This document shows positions 56,807-64,000 of a stretch of DNA of 64,000 nt, piece by piece. The notes under the pieces are model-generated. The model saw nothing but the letters and a program-made list of their open reading frames with translations, searched no databases and was not told the origin of the DNA. How positions within the stretch are numbered: position 1 is the stretch's first letter; each line of letters opens with the position of its first letter. The DNA comes from Rhodococcus opacus B4 (GTDB lineage: Bacteria; Actinomycetota; Actinomycetes; Mycobacteriales; Mycobacteriaceae), in NCBI RefSeq assembly GCF_000010805.1, contig NC_012522.1, positions 7,626,001 through 7,690,000 of the forward strand. The letters run 5' to 3'. A program made the translations under genes and the position numbers.

Positions 56807-58744
56807 TCAGCTGCGGCGCTCACGGCGCGGGCCGTCGAAGCCGTCGTACGAGCGACGGTCCGTGCGGCTGCGGAACCCGCCGCCGGTCGACGCGGGGCGC
56901 CGCTCCGACGTGGCCGTGGGGCGCCGATCGTCCCGGCGATCGTCGCGGCGGAACCCGCCTGCGGCGCCGCGGTTGTCGCCGAAGTCGCGGCGCGGTGCGC
57001 TGCGGTCGAAGCTGCGCTCGCCGGAGCCGCGGTGGCTGTCGCCGCGGTCGCCGTAGTCGCGCCGGGGTGCGCGGTCGCCGAAGTCGCGCCGGGGTGCGCT
57101 GTCCCCGAAGTCGCGGCGCGGAGCCCGATCGGAGAACGTGCGGTTGTCGCGGTCACCGCGGTAGCCGCCGCGGTTGTCGCCGTCGCGCTGGGGGCGGTCG
57201 CCCCGGTAGCCGCCGGACCGGGTGTCGGTCTGGTCGCGGCGCGGGCCCCGGCCTTCGTAGCCCCGGCCCTCGTTGCCCCGGCCCTCGAAGCTGCGGCCTT
57301 CGTAGCCGCGCCCACCGGACGGACGATCGCCGTAGCTGCGCTCGCCGCGGTCGCCTCGGTCGTTCCGGTTGCCGCGGTAGCCGCCGCCGTCGCGTCCGGC
57401 GTATCCGCCCTCGCGGCGCGGTCCGCGGTCACCGAACTTGCGGTCGCCGCCGCGTTCGCCGCGGGAGTAGGTGTCGCGCACCGGTTCTCCGCTGGGTGCC
57501 TTGGCGCCGGTGATGCTGGCCAGCTTCTCCGAGCCCGGGGTGACGGGCACGGCGGTGGCGTCGACGCCCGCCATGCCGGTCAGCCGGCGGAACGTGCGCT
57601 TCTGGTTGGGGAGCACGATCGCGACGACGGTGCCCTTCTCGCCTGCCCGGGCGGTGCGGCCCGCGCGGTGCAGGTAGTCCTTGTGGTCGGCGGGCGGATC
57701 GACGTGCACGACCAGGTCGATGCCGTCGACGTGGATGCCGCGGGCGGCGACGTCGGTGGCGACGAGCACCGGGGTGCGGCCGTTCTTGAAGCGTTCGAGG
57801 ACGCGGGTGCGCTGGTTCTGCGCCTTGCCGCCGTGCAGGGCCTCCGCGGCGATGCCCACCGCGCGGAGGCGGTCGGTGATGCCCTCGCAGCCGAGCTTGG
57901 TGCGGGCGAACATGATGGTGCGGCCTTCGCGGGCACCGATTTCGGCGAGAACGTTGTCCTTCTGGCCGCGGTCGACGAGCAGCACGTAGTGCTCCATCGT
58001 GTCGACGCTGGCGCGACCGTCCTCGGTGGAGTGCTGGACGTGGTCGGGAAGGAACTGGCGGACCAGCGACTGCACCTCACGGTCCAGGGTGGCGGAGAAC
58101 AGCAGGCGCTGGCCGTCGGCCGGGGTCTCGCCGAGGATGGACCGGACCTCGGGCAGGAAGCCCATGTCGGCCATCTGGTCGGCCTCGTCGAGGGCGGTGA
58201 TCTCGACGGAGTCGAGGATGCAGGTGCCCTGACGGAGGTGGTCGCCGAGGCGGCCGGGGGTGGCGACGAGGATGTCGACGCCGCGGCGCAGCTGGTCGAC
58301 CTGCTTGGTGAACGGGGTGCCGCCGACGGCGGGGCGGACGGTCAGCCCCATCGCCCCGGCGTACGAGTTGAGGGAGTCGACCACCTGGAAGGCGAGTTCC
58401 CGGGTGGGAACCAGCACCAGCGCGCGGGGCCGCTTGGCGGCGGGCCGATCCTCGTGGCGCGCGAGACGGGCGAGCATCGGCAGGCCGAACGCGAGCGTCT
58501 TACCCGAACCGGTCTGTGCGCGGCCGAGGACGTTGGTGCCGGCCAGCGCGTCCGGGACGGACAGCGCCTGGATCGGCGACGGGACGGTGATGGAGTTGCG
58601 GGCGAGGGCCTGCACCAGAGGTGCGGGCAGGCCGATCTCGGCGAACGTCACGGTGGCGGTGTCGGCCTCGGTGGCGTTCTGATCGGGGGTTTCGATCTCG
58701 GCCTGCTCGAGTGGGGCAGACGTCGTCTGGACAGCGTTGGTCAC
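56807..58744 (-). CDS. DEAD-box RNA helicase with long Arg-Gly-rich tail (paralogue 2)
   Basis: 645 residues from a GTG. Core motifs: Walker A AQTGSGKT (76-83), PTRELAFQ, DEAD (186-189), SAT, ATDVAARG and HRAGRTARAG. Residues 425-645 are low-complexity, rich in Arg, Gly, Asp and Tyr, with YEGRG-type units and a tandem triple of APRRDFGD (one copy with Tyr). Such tails bind RNA and favour phase separation. A 5' leader of up to 225 bases (58745-58969) precedes it and may carry autoregulation. Confidence 0.95.
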   Translation of the reverse strand: MTNAVQTTSAPLEQAEIETPDQNATEADTATVTFAEIGLPAPLVQALARNSITVPSPIQALSVPDALAGTNVLGRAQTGSGKTLAFGLPMLARLARHEDRPAAKRPRALVLVPTRELAFQVVDSLNSYAGAMGLTVRPAVGGTPFTKQVDQLRRGVDILVATPGRLGDHLRQGTCILDSVEITALDEADQMADMGFLPEVRSILGETPADGQRLLFSATLDREVQSLVRQFLPDHVQHSTEDGRASVDTMEHYVLLVDRGQKDNVLAEIGAREGRTIMFARTKLGCEGITDRLRAVGIAAEALHGGKAQNQRTRVLERFKNGRTPVLVATDVAARGIHVDGIDLVVHVDPPADHKDYLHRAGRTARAGEKGTVVAIVLPNQKRTFRRLTGMAGVDATAVPVTPGSEKLASITGAKAPSGEPVRDTYSRGERGGDRKFGDRGPRREGGYAGRDGGGYRGNRNDRGDRGERSYGDRPSGGRGYEGRSFEGRGNEGRGYEGRGPRRDQTDTRSGGYRGDRPQRDGDNRGGYRGDRDNRTFSDRAPRRDFGDSAPRRDFGDRAPRRDYGDRGDSHRGSGERSFDRSAPRRDFGDNRGAAGGFRRDDRRDDRRPTATSERRPASTGGGFRSRTDRRSYDGFDGPRRERRS

Positions 58745-58969
58745 GCGGGTACCTCTCCGGGCATAGGGCGCGTCGCGGAGCGGGGGCTGTCATGCAGCAC
58801 GCACAAAGGGACGAGCCAGGGCACATGTCACCTGGTCAATCCATTCGCGGAAGTGCGGGGAATTGGGCTGTGTGCCGTTTCAGTGTTGATGGGCCGCAGT
58901 GGCGACCGCCGACCAGTGTACGCGACGGGGCCCCCGGTTATCGAACCCGGAGGACTGTGAGCTGGGCGA

Positions 58970-59923
58970 CTATACGGCGCTGAACAACCGGCTCAGCTCG
59001 GTGAGCCAGGGAACGGCGACGGCGATGGTCGGCACCACGAGGATGGCCACCGACGCCGCGTAGGCGGCGAGCGCCACCCGGGTGCTCTGTTCGGTGGACG
59101 CCAGGCGCTGCACCCGCAGCAGGGTGCTGGGACCGCCGGCGGCCATGGCGCCCTTCGGGGCGATCGACCCCGAGCAGGCGACGAGTGCCCGTGCCAGCGC
59201 GGTCGGCCCGGTGGCGCGGACAGCGGAGTCGTCGGCGAGCATCTCGACGAGCAGTTGCACCGATCCGAGCGCGGACTTGCTGCGCACCACGGTGGGGAAG
59301 GCGGCGTTGACGGCGGTGAAGGCCTCGAGGACGAGGTCGTGCCGGGCCCGCAGGTGGGACCGCTCGTGGGTGAGGATCGCGGTGATCTCCGCGTCGTCGA
59401 GGTTGGCGAACGTGCCCTGGCTCAGCACGACCCGCTGCCGCAGCCCGGGCAGGCAGTAGGCGATGGGCTCGGTGACGTCGAGGACCCGCAGGTCGGGGGT
59501 GCGGGCGAGGGGGGACGTCGAGTCGCAGCGGTCGAGGAGGTCGACGAGCATGCGGTGCCGGGCGCGCCGGCGGCGGGTGCGGACACCGACCTGCACGATC
59601 GCGAAGATCAGTTTGGCCCCGACGAGCAGGGTGAGCGCGAAGACCACCACGTACAGCAGCCACAGGGGCAGGCCTAGGGCGTCGATCTCGGCGACCGGTG
59701 CGGTGGTGGGGCGGCCGTCCGGTCCGGGGACGAGGAGCTGGCTGGCGATCGCGAGTCCCGAACTGAACGCGGACAGGACCGCGGCGAGGGCGATTGCCTG
59801 CCACAGCACGAGTGCTGCTCGGGGGGCGTGATGTGGCCATCGGGCTCGACTCAGCAGCGCAGGGACAGGCCCTGCGAGAAGAAGTGCGAGTACTCCGAAT
59901 ACCAGCGCGGTGGTGGCGTCCAT
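58970..59923 (-). CDS. BlaR1-like M56 membrane metallopeptidase (Rv1845c-like)
   Basis: 317 residues. Membrane segments near 5-23, 38-60 and 88-112, then the M56 zinc motif HERSH (His186, Glu187, His190) and a final membrane segment (about 285-305). There is no penicillin-binding sensor domain, as in Rv1845c. It is expected to inactivate BlaI after a signal. It follows blaI by 26 bases. Confidence 0.9.
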   Translation of the reverse strand: MDATTALVFGVLALLLAGPVPALLSRARWPHHAPRAALVLWQAIALAAVLSAFSSGLAIASQLLVPGPDGRPTTAPVAEIDALGLPLWLLYVVVFALTLLVGAKLIFAIVQVGVRTRRRRARHRMLVDLLDRCDSTSPLARTPDLRVLDVTEPIAYCLPGLRQRVVLSQGTFANLDDAEITAILTHERSHLRARHDLVLEAFTAVNAAFPTVVRSKSALGSVQLLVEMLADDSAVRATGPTALARALVACSGSIAPKGAMAAGGPSTLLRVQRLASTEQSTRVALAAYAASVAILVVPTIAVAVPWLTELSRLFSAV

Positions 59924-59949
59924 GTCCTACTCATCATGCATGACGAACG

Positions 59950-60363
59950 TCAGCCGGCGCGAACGGTTCCCGACTGATTGTCTCCGGTGGTCCGTTCCTT
60001 GGCCTCGAGCGCGGCGAGGGCCTCGCGGAGCGCGTCGGCCTCGTCGGCGCCCACCTGGCCGACGAAGTGCACGAGGGCGGCGGCGCGGCTGCCGGACTTG
60101 TCGGCCTGCTGCAGGGCGTCCACCATGAGGCTCGCGACGAGTTCCTCACGCTGGTGCACCGGCAGGTACCGGTGGGCGCGGTCGTCGCGCTGCTGGATGA
60201 CGAGGTGCTTCTTCGCCAGCCGCTGGAGCACCGTCATGACAGTGGTGTACGCGAGTTCACGGCGTGCCGCCAGTGCCTCGTGCACCTGCCGCACCGTCTG
60301 CGGTTCCGAAGTGGACCACAGGTGATCCATCACTGCGCGTTCGAGTTCGCCGAGTCCAGCCAT
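59950..60363 (-). CDS. blaI: BlaI-type winged-helix repressor (Rv1846c-like)
   Basis: 137 residues. Winged helix LGELERAVMDHLWSTSEPQTV then YTTVMTVLQRLAKKHLVIQQ and the protease-sensitive wing RAHRYLPV; C-terminal dimer helix. It represses beta-lactam-responsive genes in tuberculosis. A matching operator lies 35 bases upstream. Confidence 0.95.
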   Translation of the reverse strand: MAGLGELERAVMDHLWSTSEPQTVRQVHEALAARRELAYTTVMTVLQRLAKKHLVIQQRDDRAHRYLPVHQREELVASLMVDALQQADKSGSRAAALVHFVGQVGADEADALREALAALEAKERTTGDNQSGTVRAG

Positions 60364-60397
60364 ACACCGATTCTACGGATACGACGACGCAGATACG

Positions 60398-60411
60398 TAC
60401 TACTGGTAGTA
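60398..60411. promoter_or_regulatory. BlaI operator between blaI and the aminoacyl-phospholipid synthase gene
   Basis: TACTACTGGTAGTA: arms TACTAC and GTAGTA with a two-base centre, the BlaI/MecI family palindrome. It lies 35 bases before the blaI start and 129 bases before the divergent gene, within a shared intergenic region of 176 bases. Confidence 0.8.
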
Positions 60412-60539
60412 GTAAAACTGTGTCACGGCGTGTGGTATTGGCCATACTCCGAACGGGTGGATTACGGTCGGGTCGGCCAGCGGCCGGCCCGCCGGGCAAG
60501 CTTTCGTACTCGACATCGCGGAGAGTGGGGACCTGGCGG

Positions 60540-63128
60540 ATGAAGACCGACGACAGCGCGGCAACCGGACACGGTACGGCAGCGAGGGTCAGGGGTCGGA
60601 CGGGGCGGGCCGTGGAACGGGTCTGGGGCGGGGCGCGGGGCGCGCCGGTCAGCATCTCGCTGCTGGTGGCGATCTGGATCCTGGCGATCGCCACGTCCAG
60701 CGTGATCGGCGGACCCTCCCACGAGTTGTCCCAGCACGTTGCGATCGGGATCCGGGCATTCCAGAACGGCTGGGTGTGGACGCTGCTCACTGCCGGGCTG
60801 TGGGGCGACGACGTTCTGGCGTACCTGTCGACGACCGTCCTCGTCCTGCTGGTGGCCGCACCGCTGGAACGCCGGATGGGGTCGGCGCGGTTCACCCTGG
60901 CCGCGGTCGCCACCCAGGTACTCGGCGGGTTGCTGGCGCTGTCGGTGGCCGCGGTCGCGAAGGTCGTCGACGCGAACTGGGGTTTCCGGCTGCACGTGGG
61001 GATGGCGGTCGGCCCGAGCACCTGGATCGTCGGCGCCGCGATGGTGGCCAGTTCCAACATGGGCACGCTGTGGCGGCGGCGGATCCGCGTCGGCGTCCTC
61101 GCGTTCACGATCACCCTGGCGCTGTTCAGCGGTTCGCTGCAGGACGTGGTCCGGCTGGCGGCGGCCGTGGTGGGACTGGTGATCGGCCGCTGGATCGTCG
61201 GCCGCTCCGCCCGCGGCGAGCGGATCGCGGGCACGCAGCGGGAGGGCCGGGTGCTCGTCGCGATCGTGGTGGCGGCCAGCGCCATCGGCCCGATGATCGC
61301 CGCGCTGTCCGCGGAGGCGGTCGGGCCGCTCGCCGTGCTGCGCGACCTGTTCCGGGGGGTGCCCTACACGGCCGGGGAGGTCCGCGACCTGTGCGAGGTG
61401 TCGGCGGCGGACCCCGAATGCCGGCGCGGGCTCCTCGAACTGCGCCTGTCCGGGGTCGGGCCGACCCTGCTGAGTCTGATGCCGTCCCTGTTCCTGCTCA
61501 CCCTCAGCGACGGCCTCCGACGGGGCCGTCGCTTCGCGTGGGTGGCGTCGGTGATCGCCCAGGTGATCCTGCTGGTGCTGTCGCTGCTGAACTTCGCGGT
61601 CCGATTCGTCGACTCCCTCGACGAGGATTCCCTGTTCTACGGACTCGCCGACCCGAACCTGTACCGGACGCTGGTGCCGTTCCTGACCCCGCTGGCGATC
61701 CTGATCGTGCTGCTCGCGACCCGGCGGTTCTTCGACGTCTCCGCCCCGGCCGGGACGTACCGCCGGCTGGCGGGTGTCCTGGTGGCGCTCGTCGCCGGTC
61801 TCGCCGTCCTGTACGTCCTCGGCGGATTGTGGGCGCGGCACGGGTTCGACCCCCGGCCGGGGATGCCGACGCTGCTGGCCGACTTCCCGGAACGGCTGAT
61901 CCCGCCCGTGTATCTGCAGTGGCTCGACCCGCGACTGCTGCCGGAGAGCATCCCCGCGACGCTGCTGTACGAGTGGACGGGAGTGGTGTTCTGGGTCGCC
62001 CTGTGCGCGCTGGTCGCCGCGACGTTCCTCAGCCCCGCCATCGGCTCGGACTCGAAGTCCACCGAACGCGCTCGCGCGCTCCTGAAGTCGGGGAGCGGGA
62101 GCCCGCTGTCCTGGATGACGACGTGGCGCGGCAACAACTACTGGTTCTCCGCCGACGGCACCAGCTACGTCGCGTACCGGGTCATCGCCGGGGTCGCGCT
62201 GACCACCGGCGACCCGGTCGGCCCCCCGGACCGGTTGCGGGACACCGTCGAACACTTCGCCGAATTCGCCGCAGGCAACGGCTGGATTCCGTGCTTCTAC
62301 TCGGTGACCGGGGAGGTCCGCGACGTCACCGACGCCCTCGGCTGGAGCGGCATCCAGGTGGCGGAGGAGACGGTGCTGGACCTGGGGCAGATCGCGTTCA
62401 CCGGCAAACGGTTCCAGGACGTCCGCACCGCCCTGAACAAGGCGAAGAAGTCGGGGATCACCGCCGAATGGGTCAGCTTCCCCAGCGCCCCCCGGGCGAT
62501 CACCGATCAGATCACCGCGATCTCCGAGGAGTGGGTGGCCGACAAGGGCATGCCCGAAATGGGTTTCACGCTCGGCGGACTCGACGAGGTCGACGACCCG
62601 GAGGTGCGCTGCCTGATCGCCGTCGACGAGGACCGCACCGTCCACGGCATCACGTCCTGGCTGCCGGTGTACCAGGACGGGCGGGTGGTCGGCTGGACCC
62701 TCGACTTCATGCGGCGGCGAGCGGAGGGGTTCCGGCCGGCGATGGAGTTCCTCATCGCGTCCGCGGCGCTGAAACTGGAGGAGGAGGGCGCCCAGTTCCT
62801 GAGCCTGTCCGGCGCTCCGCTCGCGAAGGTCGAGCAACCCGACGGCGACGCCGACGAGCGGGAACGGTCGGAGTCGTCGAGCCTGTCGGCGGTGATGGAC
62901 AGCGTGCTCGACCTGCTCGGCCGCACCCTGGAACCGGTGTACGGGTTCCGGTCCCTGCTGGCGTTCAAGTCGAAGTTCCAGCCCCGGTACGTGGCCATGC
63001 ACATGACGTTCGCCGACCCGGCCGCGCTCCCCAGCATCGGCAACGCCGTCGGCAGGGCGTACCTGCCGACGGTGTCGCTGAGGCAGAGCTACCGGCTGGT
63101 GCGGACGATGATCGGGGGCCGGCGCTGA
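60540..63128 (+). CDS. MprF-like aminoacyl-phosphatidylglycerol synthase with rhomboid-like N-terminal domain
   Basis: 862 residues from the ATG at 60540, with GGGG at the right distance; upstream in-frame GTG codons lack a usable site. The N-terminal 200 residues resemble a rhomboid-type membrane unit; further membrane segments follow to about residue 500, then a DUF2156 GNAT-like catalytic domain with SWMTTWRGNNYWFS, DPVGPPDRL, FTGKRFQDVRTALNKAKKSG and LSLSGAPLAKVE. It transfers an amino acid from tRNA to phosphatidylglycerol, making the membrane less negative. There is no lysyl-tRNA synthetase domain, unlike LysX. The shared operator with blaI suggests co-regulation. Confidence 0.88.
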   Translation: MKTDDSAATGHGTAARVRGRTGRAVERVWGGARGAPVSISLLVAIWILAIATSSVIGGPSHELSQHVAIGIRAFQNGWVWTLLTAGLWGDDVLAYLSTTVLVLLVAAPLERRMGSARFTLAAVATQVLGGLLALSVAAVAKVVDANWGFRLHVGMAVGPSTWIVGAAMVASSNMGTLWRRRIRVGVLAFTITLALFSGSLQDVVRLAAAVVGLVIGRWIVGRSARGERIAGTQREGRVLVAIVVAASAIGPMIAALSAEAVGPLAVLRDLFRGVPYTAGEVRDLCEVSAADPECRRGLLELRLSGVGPTLLSLMPSLFLLTLSDGLRRGRRFAWVASVIAQVILLVLSLLNFAVRFVDSLDEDSLFYGLADPNLYRTLVPFLTPLAILIVLLATRRFFDVSAPAGTYRRLAGVLVALVAGLAVLYVLGGLWARHGFDPRPGMPTLLADFPERLIPPVYLQWLDPRLLPESIPATLLYEWTGVVFWVALCALVAATFLSPAIGSDSKSTERARALLKSGSGSPLSWMTTWRGNNYWFSADGTSYVAYRVIAGVALTTGDPVGPPDRLRDTVEHFAEFAAGNGWIPCFYSVTGEVRDVTDALGWSGIQVAEETVLDLGQIAFTGKRFQDVRTALNKAKKSGITAEWVSFPSAPRAITDQITAISEEWVADKGMPEMGFTLGGLDEVDDPEVRCLIAVDEDRTVHGITSWLPVYQDGRVVGWTLDFMRRRAEGFRPAMEFLIASAALKLEEEGAQFLSLSGAPLAKVEQPDGDADERERSESSSLSAVMDSVLDLLGRTLEPVYGFRSLLAFKSKFQPRYVAMHMTFADPAALPSIGNAVGRAYLPTVSLRQSYRLVRTMIGGRR

Positions 63129-63134
63129 CGGCCG

Positions 63135-63968
63135 CTACTTCGCGTCCGGTCCGCCGATCGCCCCGTACACGTGGCGGGTGCCGATCGGCACCACCAGCGG
63201 CCGGTCGGACACCGGGTCGGCGATGACCGCGGCCTCCAGACCGAACACCTCGAGCAACAGTTCAGCAGAGATGATGTCCTTCGGCGCGCCGGACGCGACG
63301 ATGGTGCCGTCCCGCATGACGATCAGCTGGTCGCTGTAGCGGATCGCGAGGTTCAGGTCGTGCAGGACCATCACCACGGTGCGGCCCAACTCTTCGTGCA
63401 TCCGGTCCACCAGGTCGAGGACCTCGACGGAGTGCGCCAGGTCCAGGTAGGTGGTGGGCTCGTCGAGCAGAAGGATGTCGGTGCCCTGCGCGAGGGCCAT
63501 CGAGATCCATGCCCGCTGACGCTGGCCGCCCGACAGCTGGTCGACGGGGCGGTCCGCGAGGTCGGACACCCCGGTCAGTGCGAGTGCCTCGGCGACCTCA
63601 CCCTCGTCGTCGGACGACCACTGCCGCAGCCACGACTGGTGCGGGTGCCGTCCGCGGGCCACCAGATCGGCGACGGTGAGCCCCTCGGGGGCCACCGGCG
63701 CCTGCGGGAGCATGCCGAGCGTGCGGGCGACGTCCTTGGTGCGCATCGACCCGATGGCCTTGCCGTCCAGCAGTACCGAACCGTTGCGGGGCTTCAACAG
63801 CCGCCCCAGCGCGCGCAGCAGCGTGGACTTGCCGCAACCGTTCGGCCCGATCACGGTGGTGATCACCCCGGTCCGCACCTCGAGGTTCAGGTGATCGACG
63901 ATGATCCGGTCGCCGTACCCGAGGCTCAGGTTGTCGGCGATCAGGCGAGAGTCAGTCTGCACGGTCAT
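63135..63968 (-). CDS. Siderophore/iron-complex ABC ATPase (FecE/FepC type)
   Basis: 277 residues. Walker A GPNGCGKST, the FepC-type PQAPVAPEGLTVADLVARGR block, signature LSGGQRQRAW and Walker B ILLLDEPTTYLD. It powers uptake of Fe-siderophores through a FecCD-type permease, the end of which is at the window edge. The start overlaps that permease stop by four bases (ATGA). Confidence 0.95.
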   Translation of the reverse strand: MTVQTDSRLIADNLSLGYGDRIIVDHLNLEVRTGVITTVIGPNGCGKSTLLRALGRLLKPRNGSVLLDGKAIGSMRTKDVARTLGMLPQAPVAPEGLTVADLVARGRHPHQSWLRQWSSDDEGEVAEALALTGVSDLADRPVDQLSGGQRQRAWISMALAQGTDILLLDEPTTYLDLAHSVEVLDLVDRMHEELGRTVVMVLHDLNLAIRYSDQLIVMRDGTIVASGAPKDIISAELLLEVFGLEAAVIADPVSDRPLVVPIGTRHVYGAIGGPDAK

Positions 63969-64000
63969 GCCGAGACCTTCCGATTGTTGCGAACCAGCAG
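63965..64000 (-). CDS. C-terminal end of an iron-siderophore permease, cut by window edge
   Basis: Only LLVRNNRKVSA and the stop TGA are visible. This ending and the ATGA overlap with the ATPase gene fit a FecCD-family permease, but the fragment is too short to be sure. Confidence 0.6.
   Translation of the reverse strand: MLVRNNRKVSA

Noticed and set aside
57000..57330. Direct DNA repeats that could suggest a CRISPR or satellite array
   Set aside because: They are the codons of the Arg-Gly-rich helicase tail; no constant repeat-spacer pattern.

Overview
The window is high-GC actinobacterial DNA whose gene order follows the mycolic-acid bacteria closely. Most genes are orthologues of the M. 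tuberculosis stretches Rv1458c-Rv1496 and Rv1841c-Rv1846c. FabG1-InhA (mycolate FAS-II), MptB (lipoarabinomannan), a monocyclase-type lycopene cyclase, RipA and the propionate mutase genes point to Rhodococcus or a close relative. No insertion sequences, CRISPR arrays, rRNA or tRNA genes were seen.

Layout. 1-2497: ABC ATPase (cut by the window edge) and mptB, both on the minus strand. 2575-9204: iron-sulfur assembly operon sufR-B-D-C-S-U-T with an operator over the sufR start codon. 9269-11342: minus-strand ku and lycopene cyclase. 11506-14016: ABC-F ATPase, a small HTH protein and the TetR-family AcnR. 14192-16993: aconitase, separated from acnR by a large nested inverted repeat and preceded by a good AcnR box. 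17298-23083: cell-envelope block (Rv1476-like protein, RipA endopeptidase, MoxR, DUF58, VWA). 23147-25891: fabG1-inhA-hemH. 25857-29216: Rv1486c-like protein, DUF3097, NfeD and SPFH.

29226-36284 is an accessory island absent from the equivalent tuberculosis segment. It is a compact minus-strand cluster of FAAL, ACP, a KS-AT-ACP-alpha-oxoamine synthase megasynthase and a type II thioesterase. The domain logic fuses what PigJ and PigH do in prodiginine biosynthesis and gives it a fatty-acyl starter. The inference is an alkyl 4-hydroxypyrrole or pyrrolinone product. The FAAL gene carries two apparent compensating frameshifts, so in the sequence as given it is not intact.

36402-37507: SatD-like regulator and membrane partner. 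37567-39145: TVP38/DedA-like protein and a double-hotdog thioesterase. 39263-44446: methylmalonyl-CoA mutase mutA-mutB with its GTPase chaperone meaB. 44435-48642: nucleoside hydrolase, an OsmC protein that appears to have lost its catalytic middle, a DinB-like protein, a CoA-transferase and a protein of unknown function. 48647-52841: two CNNM/CorC-type membrane proteins and GuaB1. 52845-58744: DMT-type membrane protein and two paralogous DEAD-box helicases flanking gnd. 58970-63128: BlaR-like peptidase and BlaI, divergent from an MprF-like aminoacyl-phospholipid synthase, with a BlaI operator between them. 63135-64000: end of a siderophore ABC importer.

Most claims rest on reading translated sequence and recalled family knowledge; no database search was run.
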